Source: Piper betle
Taxonomy: Eukaryota > Streptophyta > Magnoliopsida > Piperales > Piperaceae
DNA: 64,000 nucleotides
Assembly: GCA_033002965.1 (NCBI GenBank)
Contig: JAURVB010014925.1
Coordinates: forward strand, 1 to 64,000
Direction: 5' to 3'
Shown: positions 20,971 through 31,698 of the stretch, piece after piece
Layout: every line of letters begins with the position of its first letter
Position numbering within the stretch: position 1 is the first letter of the stretch
Program-made: the position numbers and the translations under genes
The notes under the pieces: generated by a model
Seen by the model: only the letters and a program-made list of their open reading frames with translations
What the model was told of the DNA's origin: nothing
Database searches by the model: none

Positions 20971-21014
20971 AGTGGGGTTTAGCTATGGGATTGACTACAT
21001 CATATGTGTGCATG
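20971..21014 (+). other. Short stretch of A-type internal debris
   Basis: These 44 bp lie between the TRIM array and the next A LTR. They may continue the A1 interior beyond the array; they are too short to assign with certainty. Confidence 0.3.
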
Positions 21015-23012
21015 TGTAACACCCAAATCCGGTTCATGCTCGTGGACCAAACCGGCATGTTACAGGCTGCTTGGTCGGTACAGCCAGCTTCAACTGCCTC
21101 GATGTGGGTCCGATCTCAGCGTGCAAGATGAATGGTCGATCACTATGTCCATGCATGGGTGCATAAAGCCTAGCGAGGGTGCCCACGGATGACATGCGGC
21201 CAATTTTCACGCCATAACGCAATTACGATCAAAGTTGGTAAAGAAATTCTACAAGCGAGAGGAAAGAATTTCCCCTAAAAGTACGGCCTGTCAAAGTCGT
21301 ATGTTCGAAGCATGTGCGCGACGTAGCCCAACACTTTAAGCATTCACACGGACTTCTAATCTACTATATTCATCATTCTCTAGGACTTTGGGTCCTAACC
21401 CATCACATTTTAACTTGCGCTATTCTGATCATTTCATTTTATGTCATTGTCATGCCTCAAATATTTAATCATAACATGTTTATAAAATAACATCATAAAC
21501 AAAACATTAAACATTCAATCACCCAATGTGTGTGTGCAGAAGACCTTATTGCTCCTCCGTCCAAGCTGGCTCATCCATCTCGTGCTTATCACCTACATAT
21601 ATATAGAAAACGTCAGTAACAAGCGTTACTGGTCCGAAAAGAAAATAACTATAACAAACTGGCTATGAGAGCAAACTCTCATATGAAGAAAACAACATAT
21701 ACTCCACGTGAACACTCTGAAGGGCACTACTGAGGAGCCACTGGGCTGCAGACCCGGTAGCATCCCGAACTTACTGATCTGCTGCTGGTACTGTGCCGCT
21801 CTCGACACTTCTTTTTCAGTACTTCTCGTGAAACTTTATCCTAAGCCCTCTCCTTACCTCCATATTTCTCCTGGCCTTGAGCACGAAGGCCGAGTACTCT
21901 CAGGCAGTCGCCTTTAGTACCCTTTGAACCACAAGTCCGGACATGCGCTGTACTAAACAGTACCCGTAAACCTCCACGTTCTCCGGGTGTGAGGAACTCA
22001 AACGCGGAGTTGTCAGGATCCCTCGGGAATGGAACAGTCCGCTGGCACTAATCCAGAGCCCGCTTTGACTGTCACGGCATCCTCTGCATGGTACGTGCAG
22101 TCGATTTCTCCATCTCTCGTCTCACTGAAAACGCGAAAACTACATATATATAGGGCTGGGTAGGGATTTATATAATAGGCCCGAAGGCAACTTGTGGTGG
22201 ATCTTGTTTTCGAAATCATCCTCGAGGGATCTCATCCTCGAGGGGTTATTAATCCGGAAAATGTTCGGTTAAATGGCCCGAGTTAAGTGGGATCCGATAA
22301 AACGCCACTTAACCCGTCCTGCAGACAATAAATCAAACATACAATAGAAAGACGTAAAATCAGAGTCGAGTCCTAAACGGACCTGGTAGAAGCTCCAAGC
22401 GTGTCATCGCGCCTAGGCGGCGAGCTCCTACTCCGTACCTACACATCAAAACTAAATACTAACGCCCGCTAACTAAATGATGCATCAAACTCAATAAACA
22501 TCAATCACAATCAATAATCATAAATATGAAAATAATTCTACCCATCCTATTCCTACCAATTTTATTTTATTTTTCCTAAGTTACATTACTCGATTAGCAA
22601 GCTCAACTCGATCTACCTCATTAGATCATTCACATTCAAGCACTATTCATCAAATCATGTCTCTTATCACTTCATTTGTAATTAAGCATTAATCACATCA
22701 ATAATTAGTCCTAGCTTGCTGTGCTAACAATAATCAATTTTAAATAAATCAATCGGAGGTAATTATACCTCACGTAGTCGGCAGTCGGCGACGGCTAGGG
22801 TTCCGTCACGTGTCTCGGAGCTCAAATTGGGCGCTCATCAGCATCCGAAACTCGAACAGGCTCAACTGGGTTAGCACCGCGAAATATCTTGTGAATTCCA
22901 GAAATTCCGGTTTTCCGGCGGTTTTCGGGCAGCTGTTGGCGGTTTTCCGGCAGCTTCCTGTGGTTTTCTGGCGACAATCGCCCGCGGCGTTTATTGGCCG
23001 GAAAGTGGTCGT
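21015..23012 (-). mobile_element. Family A LTR, truncated, fused to the next LTR
   Basis: Read on the minus strand it ends in GGGTGTTACA (TGTAACACCC at 21015 on +). It covers the leader, TATA region and AT-rich part, and then reaches the GC-rich segment. At 23012 it stops at GTGTTGGGTA and the next A LTR begins at its base ~30. Large parts of 21800-22270 read the same as 23770-24250, so the two copies are close relatives. Confidence 0.85.
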
Positions 23013-25960
23013 GTTGGGTAAACCGAACCAGCATGTTACCAGCCCCGGTTAGGTCGGCTAACCCGAACCTAACTCATACGGATCCAATCTCGGCGTCTTA
23101 AGATGTAGATACGACTTGTCATGCATGGATAAATTCATAAAACCCTAACATGATACTACATGGATGACATGCAACCTAAATTTTCACATCAATTACAATT
23201 ACGAGTAAAAATTCTGAAATAAAACCGACAGGGTCTCCCCTAAAAGTGCAATTATGGGCCCACCCTGTCAAAATAACGTATATATACATAATATATATAC
23301 GCATAGCATCCATGATTTCATTCACACAAAATCTAATCATATTATAATCATCATTCTCGAAGCTTGGGTCTCAACCCATCACGCTTCCGCTGCGCTATCT
23401 CTGATCATGTTCACATTCTATCATGTCTCATGCATTTGAACATGTCATTCACAATATAATAACATAATAACACAATATTAAACATTCAGAAATCTAACAT
23501 GTGTGTGTGTACAAGACCTCATTGCTCCTCCGTCCAAGCTGGCTCCTCCAACTCGTGATTATTACCTACATATAGTATAAAAACACGTCAGTAACAAGTG
23601 TTACTGGTCCGAAAAATAAAATAACTATAACAAACTGGCTATGAGAGCAAACTCTCATATGAAAGAAAACCATATACTTCCTCAAGAACACTCTGAAGGG
23701 CACTACTGAGGAGCCACTGGGCTGCAGACCCGGTAGCATCCCGAACTTACTGACTTCTGCTGGTACTGTGCCACTCTCAGCACTTCTTTTTCAGTACTTC
23801 TCGTGAAACTTTATCCTAAGCCCTCTCCTTACCTCCATATTTCTCCTGGCCTTGAGCACGAAGGCCGAGTACTCTCAGGCAGTCGCCTTTAGTACCCTTT
23901 GAACCACAAGTCCGGACATGCGCTGTACTAAACAGTACCCGTAAACCTCCACGTTCTCCGGGTGTGAGGAACTCAAACGCGGAGTTGTCAGGATCCCTCG
24001 GGAATGGAACAGTCCGCTGGCACTAATCCAGAGCCCGCTTTGACTGTCACGGCATCCTCTGCATGGTACGTGCAGTCGATTTCTCCATCTCTCGTCTCAC
24101 TGAAAACGCGAAAACTACTATATATATAGGGCTGGGTAGGGATTTATATAATAGGCCCGAAGGCAACTTGTGGTGGATCTTGTTTTCGAAATCATCCTCG
24201 AGGGATCTCATCCTCGAGGGGTTATTAATCCGGAAAATGTTCGATTAAATGGCCCGAGTTAAGTGGGATCCGATAAAACGCCACTTAACCCGTCCTGCAG
24301 GCAATAAATTAAACATACAATAGAAAGAGTAAATCAGAGACGAGTCCTAAACGGACCTGGTAGAAGCTCCAAGCGTGTCATCGCGCCTAGGCGGCGAGCT
24401 CCTACTCCGTACCTACACATCAAAACTAAATACTAACGCCCGCTAACTAAATGATGCATCAAACTCAATGAATCACACACAATGCACCATCATCCATCCA
24501 ATGACCAATCAAATAATCATAAATATGAAAATAATTCTAACTCATCCTATTCATACCAATTTTATTGTGTTTTTCTAAGTTACGTCGTGCTCAATTATCA
24601 TGCTCAGACTTTACTTTACATCATTGAGATCACTTAACTATTTACTACATTACCCAATCATATCAATCACATCATGGCATCTTTACTTCTATTCATGCGT
24701 CAAGACATTCAATCATGATAATTAATCAATCCTAGCATGCTATGCTAACAATTATCATCAATTTTAAATAAATCAATCGGAGGTAATTATACCTCACATC
24801 GTCGGCAATCGGCGACGGCTAAGGTTCCGTCGCGCGTCTCGGAGCTCGAATTCGGCGCTCCTCGGCGTCCGACGTTCGATCGGGCTCCACTGGGTGAGCC
24901 CCGCGGAAGATCCGGTGAATTCTGGCGAATTCCAGAAATTCCGATTTTCCGGCTGCTACTGGCGGTTTTCCGGCGACTTCCGGTGGTTTTCCGGCGACAA
25001 TCGCCGGCGGCGTCTACTAGCCGGAAAGGGGTCGTGTTGGGTACCCTCGGAACCGGCTCGGCGAGCCCGACTCATCTACGAGGTCGACACGGCCAACGGA
25101 GGTGGCGGCTCGCCGGAAAATGCATAAAACAGAGCGGCGGCGTTGGGTCGCTAAATCCGGCCGGCCAGGGCGGCGATGCCCTCCGTTCCGGTCGGGGAAG
25201 GTCGCTGGAAGGCTGAGGGTGCTGAGGCGAGTGACCGATCGCGGCGGCGCTGGTCGCCGGCGGCGGAATCGGTGACGGAAGCGCAACGCGGGCGCGGCGT
25301 CGCGGCGTGGCTTCCTCGCGTCGCGGCGGTCCGACGGGGGCCGGACCTGGTCGGGGCAGCACGGCAACGTCGTCGCCGAGCTGGGCGGCGTCGGTCGACG
25401 GCCGGGCGGCGCCGACAGCGGCGGCGGTGGCGCGCGAACAGGGGCGGCGCGGCACGAGGGTTTGGGCGTGGGGGAGAAAAGGTCGGGGGTGTGTGTGGTG
25501 GCAAACTCGTAAATATTACTTGACTCGTCTCCGGCTCGAGTCAAGTATAATAACTAAGTCGTATTAAATCCTAAAAAAATTCATAAAAATCGGGAAAAAT
25601 CCCGTAAAATCAAACAACACCACAACATTATAATGATATGCTCTATGACTAACAACCCACCCAGACTGCCCGAACGCATCCTAACGCGGTAACGGCCTAA
25701 TACTAATTCTACGATCCACTATATATAAAAATAATAAAAAAAATGACTGGCATACTCTCATATATCTGATAACTCATTCTGTTCTGCTGTGTTCATGACG
25801 TTATCATCATATACTTGGGTACGCATGACCCTCATAGCTCATACACGCGACTGGCATCGGCTCGGTACACGTGTCCTGAAACTGACTCAACTCGAAAAAA
25901 ATAACGGTCGACCCGACCGGTTCTGAATATAAAACCCTAACTCGAATCGTGGGTTTTACA
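23013..25960 (-). mobile_element. Family A LTR, nearly full length
   Basis: The copy lacks only about the last 30 bp on its minus-strand 3' side and ends (its 5' terminus) with GGGTTTTACA at 25960. It contains stem-loop 1 (23640-23659), the TATA region near 24115-24130, the CCTCGAGG module (24198-24221) and a GC-rich segment (24800-25500). The GC-rich part carries long minus-strand frames (25017-25544, 175 codons, and overlapping ones) that are proline/arginine-rich and appear in several frames at once. I treat them as composition effects. Confidence 0.88.
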
Positions 25961-26773
25961 ACCTTCCCTCCTTATAAAAATTTCGTCCTCGAAATTTTAA
26001 CTCAAGGAGGTTCTGCTGAAACTAGTTCCTGGAAGCTAGGATACATATCAGTCGTATCCTCTACTGGTTCAACAATCTTATACATCCTCACTGACTGTAG
26101 TGGTGCCGACGTGGCGAGTCATGCTAGTGATGCTGACCCTCTCAAACATTCTGGATTCTATACTTCCTGTGTCTGTTCTGACATTACCATCATCATGCTC
26201 TTCTGTTCTGATCCCTACTACTAACTCGGCGGAAAAACCTAGATCACCCCTAAGGGCCTACTGGGTTGGTCAAGCAAATACTCCAGAGTATCGCAAGGTT
26301 CTAATCTGGGCTATGCCTGGGAAAACTATGTCGAGGGTAAGACCTACCTGCTAGCATCTACCCATGTCCCTCTAATCCTCATCTGTGAACAGTCACCTAC
26401 ATGTACTCGCAGGAACTCTACTCTAGGTCCTACAGTCACCTCAAGGCCTGCTATGAGTCTCCTGCTAAGTACGGTGGATACCCTAATGAGCTGCACGGCT
26501 CACTGTCGCCAGTCTAGATATAACTCTCAGGTGTCCCGGTATAAGGAACTGGACCGCTCACGGGGTCCTAGTTGACTCGGTCCTGAGTCAAATATCTCAC
26601 TCTGTTCTATATGAGAACAAGGATAGCTGCTATTCTCTACTGCATACTATGGCTCAGGTGACTACCTATACAACTACTAACTACTGCTGAAAGGAGGTGA
26701 GAACACCCGTATATACACAGCGTGTCTCAAGGAGTATGATAACATACTCTGTATGGGACTGTGGAGTCTGCAT
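25961..26773 (-). mobile_element. 3' end of an A interior with polypurine tract
   Basis: On the minus strand the sequence ends with TTTCGAGGACGAAATTTTTA and then AAGGAGGGAAGG (25962-25973) before the LTR. The rest matches 28310-29090 in the A3 interior. It breaks off at 26773, where LTR sequence resumes at a shared CTGGTC. No domain is readable. Confidence 0.8.
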
Positions 26774-27386
26774 CTGGTCGGGGCAGCACGATAACGTCGT
26801 CGCCGAGCTGGGCGGCGTCGGTCGATGGCCGGGCGGCGCCGACAGCGGCGACGGTGGCGCGCGAACAGGAGCGGCGCGGCATGAGGGTTTGGGCGTGGGA
26901 GAGAAATGGTCGGGGGTGTGTGTGGTGGCAAACTCGTAAATATAACTTGACTCGTCTCCGGCTCGAGTCAAGTATAATAACTAAGTCGTATTAAATCCTA
27001 AAAAAAATTCATAAAAATCGGGAAAAATCCCATAAATTCAAACAACACCACAACATTATAATGTTATGCTCTATGACTAACAACCCACCCAGACTGCCAT
27101 AACGCATCCTAACGCGGTAACGGCCTAATACTAATTCTACGATCCACTATATATAAAAATTAAAAAAAATGACTGGCATACTCTCATATATCTGATAACT
27201 CATTCTGTTCTGCTGTGCTCATGACATTATCATCATATACTTGGGTACGCATGACCCTCATAGCTCATATACGCGACTGGCATCGGCTCGGTACACATGT
27301 CTTGAAACTGACTCAACTCGAAAAAAATAACGGTCGACTCGACCGGTTCTAAATATAAAACCCTAACTCGAATCGTGGGTTTTACA
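26774..27386 (-). mobile_element. Family A LTR, 5'-terminal 0.6 kb only
   Basis: The piece matches 25345-25960 and ends with GGGTTTTACA at 27386. It joins A interior on the left at a CTGGTC microhomology and another LTR fragment on the right at TTTACACCCTCGG. Confidence 0.85.
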
Positions 27387-28280
27387 CCCTCGGAACTGGC
27401 TCGGTGAGCCCGACTCATCTATGACCTCAGTGTGGCCACGAGGTGGCGGCCGCCGGAAAAGCAAGAGCTGGCGGCGATGGATCGCTAGATCCGGCCAGCC
27501 ACGGCAGCGATGGCCTCCGTTCCGGTCGGGGAAGGTCGCTGGAAGGCGGTGGTGCTGAGGCGACCGACTGATCGCGGCGGCGCTGGTCGCCGGCGGCGGA
27601 ATCGGCGACGGAAGCGCAACGCGGGCACGGCGTCGCAGCGTGGCGTCCTCGCGTCGCGGCGGTCCGATGGGGGCCGGACCTGGTCGGGGCGGCACGGCGA
27701 CGCCGTGGCCGGGCTGGGCGGCGTCGATCGGCGGCCGGGCGGCGTCGGCCGTGGCGGCGGTGGCGCGCAAACAGGGGCGGCGCGGGCGAGGGTTTGGGGA
27801 GGAAAAGAAGGGCGCAGGGGTGTGTGGTGGCAAAGTCGTAAATATTACTTGACTCGTCTCCGACTCGAGTTAAAAATAATATATTAAGTCATAAAAAAAT
27901 TCCATAAAAATATGGGAAAAATCCCATAAAATCAAACAACACCAAAAAATCATAATGATATGCTCTAGGACTATCAACCCACCCAAAATGCCCGTAACGC
28001 ATCTTAACGCGGGTAAACGGCCTAAAACTAATTCTACGATCCATTATATATCATAATAAAAAAAATGAACTGCATACTCTCATATATTCTGATAACTCAT
28101 TCTTTCTGCTGTGTTCATGACGTTATCATCATATACTTGGGTACACATGACCCTCATGGCTCATACACGAGACCGGCAGTCGGCTCAGTACACGTGTTCT
28201 GAAACTGACTCGACTCGAAAATAACGGTCGAACCGACCGGTTCTGAATATAAAACCCTGACTCGAATCGTGGGTTTTACA
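27387..28280 (-). mobile_element. Family A 3' LTR fragment of element A3
   Basis: This is the 5'-terminal 0.9 kb of an A LTR, ending GGGTTTTACA at 28280 directly before the A3 interior. Details such as the GGTTCGACCG and CTGACTCGAATC variants group it with A1 (16241) rather than with the A3 5' LTR at 31699-34611. Confidence 0.8.
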
Positions 28281-30545
28281 ATCTTCCCTCCTTATAAAAA
28301 TTTCGTCCTCGAAATTTTAACTCAAGGAGGTTCTGCTGAACTACTACCTGGAAGCTAGATACACACCAGTTGTATCCTCTACTCTTCGATAGTCATGTAA
28401 ATCCTCACTGTAGCTGCGCTGTTATGGCGGGTTCTGCTTATAATCCTGTCAATATCAACATTCTGTTTCTAAGCTGTCTGTGCCTGTTCTGACATGACCA
28501 TCATCCTTCTCTTCTGTTCTGATCCCTACTGCTAACTCGGCGGAAAACCTAGATCACCCCTAAGGGCCTACTGGGTTGGTCAAGCAAATACTCTAGAGTA
28601 TCGCAAGGTTCTAATCTGGGCTATGTCTGGAAAACTACGCCGAGGGTAAGACCTACCTGCTAACATCTACCCACGTCCCTCTAATCCTCATCTGTGAACA
28701 GTCACCTACATGTACTCGCAGGAACTCTACTCTAGGTCCTACAGTCACCTCAAGGCCTGCTATGAGTCTCCTGCTAAGTACGGTGGATACCCTAATGAGC
28801 TGCACGGCTCACTGTCGCCAGTCTAGGTCCAACTCTCAGGTGTCCCTATACAAGGAACTGGACCGCTCACTTGGTTCTAGTTGACTCGGTCCTGAGTCAT
28901 GTATCTCACTCTATTCTATAAGAGAACAAGGATAGCTGCTATGACTCTACTGTATACTATGGCTCCGGTGGCTATCTATACAACCACTAAGTACAACTCT
29001 GTGACGGGATGGTCGAGAACACCTGTACATGCACAGCGTGTCTCAAGGAGTATGATAACATACTCTGCATAGGGCTGTAGCATCTGCATCTGGTCTGTGG
29101 GACGTGCTCTGATCAATGTATACTCATCTCAATCATCTGGGTAAACTGATGTAGAACTGATACAAAAGGGTGAGTGGAAATCCTCAAGTGAAAACTCCAC
29201 TCTGTCTGATATCTCTGGGTTATAAGAAGGGAGGCTGAATCTCGTGGAAATCTAGTCTCACTACTCAAGAGCTCTCAATAAGTGGTATCTCATCCTCACA
29301 TGTGGTATCTGACGCCAGGTAAACGGGGGATCCTGGGACCTGTGGGTTATAGGCCCACACGCTTCTGCTGCGCAACTCTTATCTATGGTAAGGTTAAGGT
29401 CTCATGCAAATGGCAGGGGGATAAAATCCCTATGTAGCATACTGGGTGGCCCAAAATATTGGTAGGTCTGTGGACTTGTCTCTAAGATCACCACAATTCA
29501 CTATGCCACAGGTGATCAGGCTGTGGAATAGTCAATCAATGACGAATCTCAGAAACGGCTCCTAATTGGCTCTAGTTTAATCAGCTAACAGTAGGCACGT
29601 GTTTCTTGATACCGTACTAGTCACGCACTTCTAAACGGGCGGGGTTCAAACGACCCAAAGAACCACTGTCTCCCCTCAAGTCTACGGGGACTCATAATGA
29701 GGTTCGACACATGTCTCGTCCGCTCTTCAGTGGTGTGTGACCTGCCGTCCCGTACCGATTTGTAGTACTAATCTTGACTCACATGACTACTACCGCTGTG
29801 GTAGACTCTCAAGCAAGGCTATCAACCAAGATGAGCATACACTGGTATCACTCCGTCTGGTCTAGCATGGTCTGTTCTGTCTGAAGTCTCTGTCTACATC
29901 GTTCCCCTGCTGGGGTGAAAATCCTCATCAGAAGGTCGGTCTGCAACATCTACCTACACTGTAAGCCCTAATTAGTACCCTGAAGGTACTTCTATACTCA
30001 GGGCAAGGCTCAATCCTATGTCTCAAGGTGAGAACCTAATCGTGCTGGCGAAACACAAGGGAATCACTATCCCTCTGAAAAACCTTTCCTCACTAACCCT
30101 CTATCTATGCCCAATACTCTATATAAGTCAAATTCCTATCACTGGTTGGCCCATCACTAAATGGGTTCAACTGGAGTGTGACCGTCTACTAACCATCTGA
30201 TCTATGTATGCTGGTCGTAGCTCATGGATATACTAGCATGCAATCTGCACAGTCTGATCATTGTGACCGTCCTATCTGGAGGTCATGCTATCATGTTCCC
30301 TGATTCTGTCCATGCGCATCCTTATGAGACTGTCACTAACAGTGCCTGATGGGGTTATCTTGCAATATACATTTGACCCAAGGGTGTCAGGTCAAAACAA
30401 TGATTGCAAGAGAGCTGTGAAGTCGGATCCTATGCCATCTCATCCAAATAACCTCAGTTTTCCTAACTCTTTTCTATTCTGCTGACTTCACTGTAACTAT
30501 TCCTTGTTCCTCAAACTCTAGTCCTACTAAACCTTAACTAATCTA

Positions 30546-30767
30546 CTCGGTCGGTGGATGAGCAATACACGGACGGCGGTAGTGCGTCTGCGGTCAGTGG
30601 TAGTGAATCTCGGACGGCGGTTGTGCGCCTCGGGCGGTGGTTGTGCAACTCGGTCGGCGGTTGTGCACCTCGGTCGGCGGTTGTGCACCTCGGTCGGTGG
30701 TTGTGCACTCGGTCGGTGGTTGTGCACTCGGTCGGCGGTTGTGCACTCGGTCGGCGGTTGTGCACTA
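30546..30767. repeat. Minisatellite in the A3 interior, GGTTGTGCACTCGGTCGGC type
   Basis: About ten or eleven units of 17-21 bp are built on CTCGGTCGGTGGTTGTGCA. Units differ mainly in ACCTCGG/ACTCGG length and G/A changes. All six frames stay fairly open, which gives spurious proteins (VVVHLGRRLCT and HNRRPSAQPPTE repeats). Homologous arrays lie at 44248-44411 and 48381-48625. Confidence 0.9.
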
Positions 30768-31682
30768 CCTAGATGCAGAAATATCTAATCCTACTCATAT
30801 GCATCGTAAATCTACTACTATCTTTGCCATATCTTGGCTGCTATTAACTCGGTTCAGGTCGTCCAATCAAGCGTGTCTGATCCAGAGGGGTTTGGATCAT
30901 GATGCTGACACATATGATGGTCAACCTATGCTAAACCCCACTCTGATCTCGTAGGCACTGGTGGTCCTGGTCTTTTCCTTGTTATGTCCAAGCCTAAGTC
31001 TCACTACTCATCCTCATTCATTACTATCTTCTAGAAGTAGTCCATCTCAAGCCGTCTGCAGAAACTCTCATCTATGCTCCATGTACTTCAATGGCCCTAT
31101 TGGCATAACCACATCCTTCATCTGTAGGGATTTGTCTAAGGCACTCGACGGTCCATCTCATGTGCCACTAACTTACTGGTATCTCTATACTTCAAGTTCT
31201 TTCCCACTATATACACCACGTCCAATGGAAGCAGGACTGATGCGGTGACATGCAAAACATGGACACCTGGTCAACATCCAAATCTCTTTTGCAATGGACA
31301 GCCTCGGTGGGTCTCTACGCCCATCATGACATTCCTGTCAGATTCTTAGAATCTAACGTCTATTGACATCTGGATCTGGTATAAGATAGGATCCTATTCC
31401 CATTCTACCTCTGCTAGCACTACTACATCCCCTGCTCACATTTAACTGGGCAAGCAATCTGATATTATGATAACAATCCATATATGGCATGTCAGCTTAA
31501 CTAAGGCTAATTCCACACACTTCTAACAAGGTCCTGAATACACTGTTATCCAAACAACTTATCAATAAAAAAATCTGCATGTAAGGAAAATAAACAGAAA
31601 CATACCTGCCAGCTGGACTTGGAGCAGTCTTTGCACACACATCACCTATAAAAGTATCATACATCTTAATCGGCCGAGAGTG

Positions 31683-31694
31683 GCTCTGATACCA
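31683..31694 (-). promoter_or_regulatory. Primer-binding site, initiator tRNA-Met type (A3)
   Basis: GCTCTGATACCA on the plus strand (TGGTATCAGAGC on the minus strand) lies 4 nt from the LTR end at 31699. Confidence 0.92.
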
Positions 31695-31698
31695 ATGT

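Larger units (their letters stand above)
28281..31698 (-). mobile_element. Complete non-coding interior of element A3 (LARD-like)
   Basis: The interior is bounded on the left by the polypurine tract (28283-28293 with the GACGAAATTTTTATAAGG box) and on the right by the tRNA-Met site (31683-31694). It is 3.4 kb long. I looked for Gag, zinc-knuckle, protease, RT, RNase H and integrase motifs on both strands and found none. The ORFs (30018-30200, 30285-30485, 30961-31248) lie mostly antisense and are short. Related sequence at 42052-45629 and 48281-49604 keeps the same order, so the family is non-coding as a whole. Long LTRs with a conserved non-coding interior fit the large retrotransposon derivative (LARD) class. 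Confidence 0.8.

Noticed and set aside
25017..25567. 175-codon minus-strand ORF and neighbours as a possible gene
   Set aside because: It is the same GC-rich LTR segment. The frame is not kept intact in the other A LTR copies.
30527..30954. Repetitive-peptide proteins (VVVHLGRRLCT or HNRRPSAQPPTE repeats)
   Set aside because: They are translations of a minisatellite, open in many frames on both strands, and lie within a non-coding interior.
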